The notes under the pieces were generated by a model, which was not told the origin of the DNA, did no database searches, and worked only from the letters and a program-made list of their open reading frames with translations. 64,000 nt of DNA from Guyanagaster necrorhizus. Lineage: Eukaryota > Basidiomycota > Agaricomycetes > Agaricales > Physalacriaceae. Of the stretch, positions 47,444 to 57,490 are shown piece by piece (position 1 is the stretch's first letter; every line of letters begins with the position of its first letter). The stretch lies in assembly GCF_019112545.1 (NCBI RefSeq), contig NW_025064889.1, positions 1,223,893-1,287,892 on the forward strand, in the 5' to 3' direction. Both the position numbers and the translations under genes were made by a program.

Positions 47444-48510
47444 TTGCTCAGTTCTCAAAGCTCTCTCAATGATATTCAATAATGAGTTTATTCTCTCATC
47501 TGAAGTTACAAACACAAACTCAGAGCTAGAGTGCAAGACTTTCTGTGCCCAATACACTGCAACTGTGAGAGGTCAGAAAACTTGCTTTTCTACTCATACA
47601 ATATGGTATTTAAATACTCTACTGTGATATTTACTAATACAATCCTACTATGGTATCTTCAAAGCATGGGACTCTATGCTAGATCTCACAGATATTATTC
47701 ACACACATATCACAGTTGCTATGCTTATTCTCTTCTGAGCCAAGGCTGCCTACTGTTTTCTCACTAGCTGACATTAGCTAGCTGGCTTAGCCAGGTCTGC
47801 TTGCTTTTTTATTTTCTCAGTGACACATCTCTGACAGCAGTAAACTGTTCCAGACCCTCAGGGTTATCTCCCATGTCTGGAGTCAGCCACAATGGTTATG
47901 TTCTCTTCTTCAGTGTCTCAACATTCTATCTAGCTCACAAAATACACTGCTTCTGATCTGACATGCATTAATTAACCCACCCAATAGATATATGTCATAC
48001 CTTGGTATGATGTGGAGTCTCTCACTGTGTTATGCATGCTAAGGCACCATAAGTACATGTGCTATTCATTCTTGAGGGTAGTATTTCTCTATCTATTTTT
48101 TTGCTGCCATCATTTTATTTCTCTATTCAACACCCAGTTATTCAGATACCTTTCTTTGGGTCCTAGTTCTCTGTTCTAAAGCATGTCTCATCAGTGCATC
48201 AATGGCTGTGTATCCTTGATCAATGTGATCAGGATTGCTGATCATATTTTGATTGTATTCTTCTTATTTTTAGCATGTTCTCTTGTAATGGTATTGGCAT
48301 GTTTAGGGCCAAATACTGAGACCTCACATACAGTCTAACCCCTCTAGTATTAGTCTGTTACTAGACTATGCACTCTACTCATTGTTACTTCAGTTTAGCC
48401 TTATAATGGCTAGGTTTCTGTGTGCTCTTATTCTATTCTCAGTTACATGCTTACTGGACTAGAATGCAGTTCATGTATTCTCAATTTTTGCAATTTTACA
48501 CACCTGAACA
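47444..48510. other. Unidentified segment H, right part
   Basis: About 1.07 kb without gag/pol similarity, T-rich on this strand. Only short ORFs (e.g. 47531-47767) without recognisable domains. It is contiguous with 14741-15430 once E is removed. The right boundary near 48510 is set by where gag-like coding resumes; a short ACACAC occurs at both candidate junctions but is low complexity. Confidence 0.4.
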
Positions 48511-48857
48511 TAGAGAGAGCATGTCACCAGAGGCTACAGTTCTTACCTAGGCCTAAAAAGCCAGCCCTATCACCAATGTCACTGCCACTACCACCTGATA
48601 CTCTGTCCCCATAAAAGCTCAAAACCACAGAGCCCTGAGGAAATTTAAAGCTGATTATAATCTAGGAGCCAGTACCATTCAAAAGAGAAAGCCTGGACTT
48701 AAAACATTTTTTCCAACAATATGAGGCTTATTTTAAGATGTATAGCATCTACTTCTCTATGAGCTCCACTGGATTCAGCTCTCACTGAGTAATATTCTAT
48801 ACAATCTGATTCAAAGGTGCTGCACAAGAATAGTAGAGCCTACAAGAACAGTACTTT
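48511..48857 (+). pseudogene. Element A gag, middle part
   Basis: Gag-type blocks in one frame with stops: PRPKKPALSPMSLPLPPDTLSP, then EPVPFKRESLDLKHFFQQYEAYFKMY (capsid N-terminus). Interrupted at ACTTT (48853-48857) by element G. Gag continues at 56716. Confidence 0.7.
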
Positions 48858-49315
48858 TGTTAAGTCTAAGCAACATGTGATCTGAACACATGATAAACAG
48901 ATGCTATATTGTCTTCATACAGTCATACCTAAGTTCACTATATGCATTCATATGGCTTTGTGTTTCAAGGCCTTTGCAGTTAGCTCAAAGTAGAATAGTA
49001 AAAAATAAACTTTAGCTCAAAGCTGAAGATATACAGTGAGAGCTAGCCTATTTATATACTAGTCATCCATTAAGATATAAATACTACTACTAATTATATC
49101 TGTTCAAATTATTATGCTCCTTATCCTTGAGTGTTACTACTGTCCACAAAAGAGTTGTTGTGTGTTGTTAAGAGTCATTATCACATCAGAAGACAATGAC
49201 AGACTTGGCTTGTTGTGATGACTAAGCTGATTCCACAATCTTAAGCATTGGCTCAAGTGCTCTGACTAAGCATAAATAAAGGTTAAAATAAAGAAAAGAT
49301 AGAAAAATTATAACA
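48858..49315 (-). repeat. Element G 3' LTR
   Basis: Plus-strand reading TGTTAAGTCTAAGC...AAATTATAACA. The following bases (TTACTCCCTCCTTAAG) are, on the minus strand, the polypurine tract AGGAGGGAGTAA. Confidence 0.93.
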
Positions 49316-49343
49316 TTACTCCCTCCTTAAGATCATTGTCCTG

Positions 49344-52300
49344 ATGGCTTAATTTAGAGATAATTTATAGTCATGTATAGCATTGTTAGCATTCATTTAT
49401 TTCTCATTCACCCATTGGTTAGATTCTGAGCTATAGCCCATCCAGCTAATCAAATAGTTGATCATTGTTATTGTTCTCTCACTACATGCTCAGATCTTGC
49501 AAAGTTGATAATTAAGGATTTGATCAATTTCATATTGTTCTTTATTGTTTATAAGGTTTGGAGGCAGGGGTGATGGTCATTCTTGATTTGAAAATGCAGG
49601 CATAATATATGGCATAAGAAGGAATTTATTAATAACATCATGAATCTTTCAAGCATTAGAGAGTTTGAGTTTGTAAGCAGAGGCACCAACTTTAGCCAGT
49701 ATAAGAAATAGGCTGATGCATTTGTCAGTGAGTTTTTGCTTGGAATGTGGGAGGTGAAGGTTGGTCATGTCTAGTCAGATCTTGTTATTGACATTGTATG
49801 CATATATAGGCTTGCAATATTTGTCATATTATTTTTTCATGGAGGATGTCACCTTTTCAAGGGCAATCTGGATCTCTTTGTGAACTTTGGATATTGTACA
49901 TGTGAAATCAGAAGATGCAGAGGTGATTGTATGAGCATATTTAATATGAGAGGTGTTTGAATAATAACTAAAGTTAATGAAGAATGGAGTTTTCCTAGTT
50001 TCTGAGTGGATATGATTATTATGTTGGAAAGTGGCTAGTGTAAGCCATTCCATCCAGTCATCTTGCTAATAGTTTATGAATAACTGGAGGTAATTTTTTG
50101 ATCCTCTAATTGATATATTCTATTTGTCCATCTGTTTTGGAGTGATATGCAGTGAATGCATTATGCTAAATGTTTAGGAGTCAGTATAAATCATCAAGAA
50201 ATTTTGAGATGAATTGTGGTCCTCAATCTGAAATAGCAATCTGAGGCATGCTGTATTTGGTCCAGACCTCATTGCAGAGGATTTTGGCCCATCTTTCTGA
50301 GGTGAGCTCTGTCAAGTATGCAACCAAGATGATTGCTTTTGAAAACCAGTTAACAATGACTATGATTATATCATAGCCATTGCAATCTGGTAACTCAATG
50401 ATCATATCAATGGAAATATGTCCATGGTGATTATGGTATCTCATTTGGATGAAAAGATGCAGCCCATAGTTGAGTCATTGCTTTTCTCCTTTGACATATC
50501 TCACATCCTTTTATATAGCATTTGATATCTTGGCCCATCTTTGGCCACCAGTATTTACAGAGTATGAGTTTCTTGGTTCTGAGAATTCTTGAGTGGCCTG
50601 CTATAGTATGATTGTGACACATGGTGATGATTTCACCATATAGTCTCTGGTCCCTAGAGATACAGATTCATCCATCATATCAGATTATCCTGTCTTCTTT
50701 TATCATCCTGTGTTCATGATTAAGAGACAGAGCCACTCATTGGTTCCACTTACTGTTATCCCTTATGGTGCTCTTGATTTGTTCATGGATCTCTTCCTCT
50801 ATAGGTATTATCATCACTCAAAAGTGTTCAGACTTTAATAGTATCACTCTTTTATTGTTATCTTGCCTCCATTCTTTAAGAGCAAGCATTATAGCAAGGA
50901 GTTTCTTGTCATAGATTTCATAATTGCACTCAATAACCATGAGCACCTTAGAAAGGAAGGCCACAGAACACTATTTCTTATCTTGTTCTTGAGAAAGTAC
51001 AGCCCCAATTGCTCCTTCACTAGAGTCAGCCTCCATCTGGAATCTTCTCTCCTGTGTTGGTATAGCAAGGATGATGTCCTCAGTGAGTTATTGCTTGAGA
51101 TCATCAAATGCCACCTGCTGTGATTATCTCCAGTTCCAAGGGGCATTGCCAGTGAGCTGCATCATTAGACAGATTATCTGGCTATAGTTCTGTATAAAGC
51201 ATCAGTAAAAGTTTATAAACTCTAAAAAGAACTGTAATTCCTTTTTCTTTATTGGTATTGGCTAGTCTATTACTCTGGATACCTTGATCAGGTCCATCCA
51301 TATACTTCCTTCACTGATGATCACTCTCAAATATTCCATCTCCAGAACTTCAAACTTGCACTTCTCCACTTTGAGGAAAAGTTTGTGTTTTCTCATTAGC
51401 TCAAGTATCTGTCAGACTAATTTTCAATGTTCATCTTGGTCTTTAGACATAATAAGAATATCATTCAAATAGATTGTGATCTTTTCCATAGAGATGAGAT
51501 CTTTGAAGATATCATTCATCATCCACTAGAAGATCACCAGTGAGTTTGTTAATCTGAAGAATATTACTGTGAATTTGAATAGTCTTCAGTTTATCCAGAA
51601 TGCTGCCTTTTATTTATCTCTCTTTTTGATCTGTACATTATTATAGCCCCATCTAATGTCCAGTTTGATATAGTATCAGGCTCTGTGAAGCTTGTCTATA
51701 AGTTCCAAGATCAATAGAAGCAGATAATAATTTATTATTATTATTTTGTTTAGCTTCTGGTAGTCTTAGACCAGTCAGAGCTTCCTGTCTTTCTTTTTGA
51801 CAAAGAAAAAGGGGAAGGCCATTGGAGATTTGGAGAGATAGATTCTCCCACTGGATAGGTTTTCATCAAGGAACTTATCTAGTTCCTGTTGCTCATGATT
51901 GCCAAGAGAGTATGTTTTACAGTCAAGATTGGTATTTGCATTCAGAATGAGTTCAATGGCATGATCCTAGGGCTTTAGTTCTGGTAGCTCATCAAAACTC
52001 TCCTTGTCAAATAGGTCATGATAATCTCAAGCCCATTCTGGAACTATTTCTTCAAATATCCTTTCTTCTCTTTCTGTGTTGGCTTTGGCTGCTAAATCAT
52101 TGGCATGATGCATTGCTTGAATATGCAATGCCTACTGCATGTCAACACCAAGGATGGTTTCTCCATCCTTCATTTTCTTATCTCATCTGTCCTCTAGGTC
52201 TTCATTGGGCAACTCAAAGAGAATCTTCTGGCACTGGCATTATGTGAATGTGATTCATCCAGTCTTTCAGTTGACTAGAGAATTGTGCTGAGTGAGGCAG

Positions 52301-52830
52301 TCATGATCCAGGAATACATCTTTGGTTTCTAGATCAGTGACAGCCAAGTCAATTCATTTCAAATGATCTCTAATAGTTAGGCATAGCTCAACAAATTTGG
52401 TTATCAAGCCAGCCTGATTCTTGGTTCTATCCATATTGTAGACCAGTATTGGGGCAGCTGTTGCTCTAGTAGAGAGTTTGTGCTTGTTAATGAAAGCACA
52501 GTTGATTGAACTTCCTGTGCAGCTACTGTCAATTAAAGCCATGATCACATGGGAGGAATAGGACATGAGTGTCTCAATCTGGGCTTTGGTGGTTAGATCT
52601 TAGCCCAGGGTCCTTTGTTGATGAATGAATCTTCAAGGCCCCCACAACTCATCAAGCCATTTAAGGGCTTGATTCCTCTTAGCTTTTCTCATTCCTTTAA
52701 CTATTTTATCAATTACTTCTTCTGCTCATGTCTTGTATACTCAGTTCTTGAGTATGGCCTTTGCTTCTTCTTCTATCCTCATATCTTTGATGGCCCTCCA
52801 AGTCTATTTGGTATCAAATGATTTCAGCCA
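49344..52830 (-). pseudogene. Element G pol: protease, RT, RNase H, integrase, chromodomain
   Basis: Domain order as in D. The protease motif is DSSCTGSS instead of DSGCTGSS (GAC at 52528-52530; the Gly after the catalytic Asp-Ser is lost). The reverse-transcriptase catalytic box reads YLND at 51460-51471, with the first catalytic Asp changed to Asn. RNase H about 50.87-51.06 kb. Integrase fragments: HTIAGHSRI ... CEICQRRK about 50.49-50.62 kb, IDMIIELP and the second Asp region at 50.22-50.42 kb. Chromodomain relic SWMGYSSESNQWVNEK about 49.40-49.45 kb. Multiple stops and catalytic losses: inactive. Confidence 0.85.
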
Positions 52831-55800
52831 TCCATTGGGGGTCTCTCTCTCTGTTCAACCTATAAGTGGTTGAGGCTTTGTTGTTGGCAATTCTTTTGGT
52901 GTGCATTTAATAGATGGAGATCAGGGTATATTTGAATGCATGCACAATTTAGACATAGTGATATCTACAAAAGTACTATTAGTCTGTCTCACAGCTATTG
53001 TTGGCATATCAAAAAGTCCTTCAGCTGACCCAGTGGAATCACTCACTGGTCAGCCTCATATTTTACCTCCTCTAGCTTTATGTCCTTGCTGAGTTCTTTC
53101 TCTTCCTTCTGTAATTCAGCAATCTAAGCTCTGATGTCTTTGCAAGTCTACTTCTTTTTTAGGCAGTCTTATGATATGTGCCCCTTCTGTTTGCAGTTAA
53201 AACATTTGCCTTCTTTCTTCAGCTGATCTATATCCATCAGCTTCCCACTATCTATGTATGTTATCTTTGTCTCAGTCTTCTAGATCTCATAGGAGAGAGA
53301 GCTAGTCAATGAGATGCTTAGTTTGTTGATACTGGTTTGATTACTGAGCTTCAAGTTTGATAGCTGATTTGGCTTGCAGTAGTCCTGTAGGTTCATTTGT
53401 TTTACTTTCTGGCACTGCTGCTCCTTATACATCTCAATGACTCACTCTTTTCATACATCATATCTCTTTGGAATATTTATTTTAGTATCTGACACTATCT
53501 TGATGCAAGAGGGTGGGGTGCTCTGTTTGAGTGCTTTGACCATCCATCCATCATCAGTAATATTGTCCTGGATTCCAGCAAGTTTTGCAAGTTGTTCTAG
53601 CTCATTGAAATATTTAATAGCTGGCTTGTCACCCATCTTGTACTCTTTGATCTTCAATTTGTGTACTTCTTGTACTATGAGGTCAATGAACTTGTCATTG
53701 AGCATCTGTTTGAAGATCAACCAGGATGGCAGTTGATAGTGCTGTCTGGTTGTAGAATAAAAGTTGAGAGAAATCAAGATCCACCATGTCTTGATCTTGT
53801 CCTTGAGATATGATGAGGTGAAGGTGACCTTGTTCATGTCAGTCTCAAAGTAAGCAGTATAGACTTTAAAATACTGTTTGCAGTCTATTAAGAACCAATC
53901 AATGTCATTAGAGACACCCTTAAAAGGGCAGGGCTTTCAGAGTAGATTGGGCTTGCATTAGAGAGCAGCAGCATTTTCTGATAGTGCTCCCATTAGATTC
54001 AGCCATTGGTCAAAGAGTGGTCATTGCTATTTGGCTGACAGAGCAGGAAAGGGATAAAGGGAGCTATTATCAGCTACAGGACTATCCATTGGTTCTGCTT
54101 CTTTGTGTATGATCACCTCATTCTATACAGTGAATCCTAGTCTTATAGCCTTGGGGTCATCCTTCACAGAGTCCTTGCCACTTCCTTTGGCTTCATTGAA
54201 TAGCAGTTGTCCACTGAAAAGCTGATTACTCTAGCTGATCCAGAGATTTTGAAATCTAGTGGTCTGAGTTGTTAGCTGTAGTCAGCTATGGGTAAGCTGA
54301 GTTGCCATAGTCTGAATCAAAAGTGTGGAGTATAAGTTTCAGTTATTGATGGTTCAGATAGAGGGTGCCATGTAGACAGCATGTCTTAGTGTGATTAAGA
54401 GGGTCCATAGCATTGGCTGTATGTCATTCTTTGATTTATATGCTGGAAGTTGACTGAGCTGATCTTCTGGATGTCTTCTGTTATAGATGAGAATAGCATG
54501 TTTGATGGTAGAATACTATAAGATATCCCACTGTTCTATGTCATCTGCATATATACACTTCTGTCTCAGGCTTGATGCTAACTATTTAGCATCTTGCCAT
54601 AAAAATATTACCTCTTCTCAGTATAGTTCTAGATATTCCTTCTCTCTGCTCTGCTGAATTTCTTCTACTAGTACTTCTTCATCTGTATCTTCTTTAGCAT
54701 GTTTCTAATCCTTCCACTTAAGAGAGACATCCCAGAGCCTATCCTCATCTTTATCATTCTCCTCTTCTCTGCTGTTCTCTATGAGGTAACTGTCACACAG
54801 ATTATAGGTGGACAATATCTGAGGTTGGATGGTTGCTGAGAAGCTGACTGTTGTTTCATGAGTCAGTTGTGCTGGAGCTGAGCCAAGCAGAAGGCTGCTT
54901 GATGGGTCCAGCACTGATTTTGATATCTTCTCTGTGGTTGCTCTGTATTCTGCATTCCTCCAGTTCTTGGTGATAGCAGTGAAAGTTTCAATAGAACCAG
55001 AGGTTAAGAAAGAGTGCTGCAATTCTTTCTCTCAGAAATCTCCAGAGGCCATAGTCAGAGATGTGAGCATTAAGAGAGACTCAAAGTCTATAGGTATTAA
55101 GTACAGACTCAGTGTATGAGAGAATAATACTGGTGTCAGCAATGCTGATGGTTCTGAGGGTAGAGGGATAAGTGTGCCTTCAGGTAGCCTCATTGGGAGT
55201 GATAGCCTCAGTTGATCCTGCTCATGGGTCAGTGCTGGCAGGAGTATTAGGCTCCTGAAATAGAGAGCTGGTGGATTCTGTTCATAGTCCATATCAACTG
55301 GGGCTCTCTGATCTCCAGGTGGCTGCTTTAAGCTTGTGTTGTCATTGCTGATACTAGCAATTGTACTGCTCTTCTTTGTGTTTGGTCTGTCTTCAGGCCT
55401 GCTCTGCCTCAGCCCACTCAAGGTCAGCTGCATCATCTGCTGCTTGTATTTCTGCTTCTGTAAAGTCTCCCTCATACCTTCTAAGCTTGTCTTCAACTGT
55501 CAGTCCTTTGAATTCTTCTGCCCTTTCTGGCTCAAGGTTCTGAAAGTAGAGATCTCTATGCTAAGAGAGAGCTGAGCTTGACTCTGGAGTTGCATATAAC
55601 AAGTTGTGTCTGGAGTTTATGGTCAATACAGATTGGGATCTTAAAGCCACCTGAGTGGCATCAAGGGAGTTCCAAGCATGGTTTTCAATCCTGTGTTCTG
55701 GCAGGATAGTAGAAGAGTCAGAGGATGGCTCATCATCAAAGAAGCCATTGAGGATGTCTTTGTCCTCATAGTCTGGGATTGGAGAGAGGTGTGGTGGGAC

Positions 55801-56194
55801 CCATGGATTCTTGAACCCTGTGTGCTGATGATTGCTGTTTCTGCTTGTATTTTTGCTATCTGTTCTTTAAGAAGGATATGTGTGTCTTTCTTCTTGATCA
55901 TTTCTTGTATCTGAGCTGCTAGGCTGGGCTTCTGGTATGGTTCTGGCTTAGAGCTGGAAGGAGACTCAGGCAGAGGGAGAGATATCATAGAAGAGGAGAT
56001 CAGAAGTGATATTTCAGAGAATTTGTTGGATCTGTTGGAATACTTAATAGTGCCTGACTATCCAAGCTGTTACTGATTGATGTCTATGGCAAAGTTGTAT
56101 GATTGCCAGTAGCCCTAGAAGCATCCCAATGATGGTCACTAGTAGTTTGAAGAAGTTGTCTGTGAGTTCTGAGAAAGAAGTGTTTAATGGTGGC
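52831..56194 (-). pseudogene. Element G leader ORF and gag
   Basis: The leader ORF starts at 56194 (MPPLNTSFSELTDNFFKLLVTIIGMLLGLLAII, then LCHRH), the same membrane N-terminus as C and D. Low-complexity fragments follow (55.0-55.9 kb), then capsid blocks (YLKDKIKTWWILISLNFY, YKMGDKPAIKYFNELEQL at 53.45-53.84 kb). The CCHC knuckle CFNCKQKGHIS*DC at 53163-53204 keeps its Cys/His ligands but carries an in-frame stop. Numerous stops. Confidence 0.78.
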
Positions 56195-56239
56195 ATTTGG
56201 TTTCCTTCACACTTATTATGCATAAGAAAAGAGAAGCTG

Positions 56240-56252
56240 AGCTTTGAGCTAA
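56240..56252 (-). promoter_or_regulatory. Element G primer-binding site, self-priming type
   Basis: Minus strand TTAGCTCAAAGCT, one base after the LTR, is the exact 13-base reverse complement of LTR positions 56408-56420 (AGCTTTGAGCTAA on the minus strand), 25 nt after a TATATAAAT box. Confidence 0.76.
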
Positions 56253-56253
56253 T

Positions 56254-56710
56254 TGTTAAGTCCAAGTGACATGTGACCTGAATATATAATAAACAGATGC
56301 TGTATTGTCTTCATACAGTCATGTCTGAGTTCACTATATGCATTCATATGGCTTTGTGTTCTAAGACCTTTGTAATTGGCTTGAGGTAGAATGGTAAGAA
56401 ATAAACTTTAGCTCAAAGCTGGGAATATACAGTGAGAGCTAGCCTATTTATATACTAGTCATTCATTAAGATATAAATACTACTACTAATTGTATCTGTT
56501 CAAATCATTATGCTTTTTGTCCTTGAGCATCACTACTGCCCACAAAAGAGTTGTTATGCATTGTTGAGGATCATCATCACATCAGAAGATAATGACAGAC
56601 TTGGCTTGTTGTGATGACTAAGCTGATCCTATAATCTTAAGTGCTGGCTCAAGTGCTCTGACTAAGCATAAATAGGGGTTAAAATAAAAAAAAGTAGAAA
56701 AATCATAACA
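56254..56710 (-). repeat. Element G 5' LTR
   Basis: 457 bp; plus-strand reading TGTTAAGTCCAAGTG...AAATCATAACA, followed by ACTTT (56711-56715). Confidence 0.93.
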
Positions 56711-57490
56711 ACTTTTATGACCCAACTACAGGATAGTGAGGGTATTCCTCCTACTTATGATTTAAAGAAGCTGTACAATGATGATTCAAGCTAAATGCAG
56801 AATAAAAGATTCATGCAGCCAAGTGGTGGAGCTTACAACAGGCCAACTTCACCAATGCCAAGAAATTCTTTCAAGAATTCAAAGAGTTAGCATATCAGGC
56901 TGAGAAGATGTGCAATCATGAAGCCATATTGGAACAGATTGAGAATGCAGTCTGACCCAATCTTCACAACACTATTGCCCATAGAGACAATGATTTTCTC
57001 TCCACTTATAACAAGTGGAAAAGAAGGATTTTGCAGATGGACTATAATTATTGAGTTAACACTCTTGGTCATAGAGAAGTGAAAGCCACTACAAGTGGAG
57101 AAAAGACTGCTGCCAGTGGATCAGCTCCAAAAGAAATGACTATGAGTGACAAAAGGACAGAGACTGGAACTGTGTACAGCAGTCAGGAGCAGCTGATGGA
57201 TATTGATACACTCTGAAGAGAAGGAAAGTGCTTCAATTGTGAAGAGAAGGGGCACTTATCTCATGTCTGCCCAAAACCCCACAAGCCTCAGCCTCAAAGA
57301 TCTGCTTCAAATGCTGCATTGAGTGGTCAATCTTCTGCCTCACACAATATTCAGAAAATAAAATTCTCAGATGAAGAATAGAAGCAGCTAAGTCAGATGT
57401 ACCAAGAAGAAATAGCTGGATGAAAAGCCCAGAAGGAACTGGACCAGACCATTGAGGAGAAAAAGTGGAAGGAGAAAGAAACCAAATCCT
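56711..57490 (+). pseudogene. Element A gag, C-terminal part with CCHC knuckle
   Basis: Continues gag from 48857 after G (YDPTTG...). It includes FFQEFKELAYQAEKM-type capsid sequence and an intact knuckle CFNCEEKGHLSHVC at 57229-57270, followed by Lys/Glu-rich sequence. Many stops, mostly TGA and TAG. Confidence 0.8.

Larger units (their letters stand above)
48858..56710 (-). mobile_element. Gypsy element G (chromovirus) inserted in A gag
   Basis: Minus-strand 7.85-kb element. 5' LTR 56254-56710 (457 bp), 3' LTR 48858-49315 (458 bp), exact target duplication ACTTT (48853-48857 / 56711-56715). Same family group as C, D and E (leader ORF, gag, pol, chromodomain). Almost CpG-free, many stops; similar age class to E. 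Confidence 0.93.

Noticed and set aside
14741..48510. Segment H as a DNA transposon
   Set aside because: No transposase domain and no convincing terminal inverted repeats could be found at either candidate end.
14725..48512. ACACAC as a 6-bp target duplication bounding segment H
   Set aside because: It lies in a CA-rich stretch and would be expected by chance; kept only as a weak hint.
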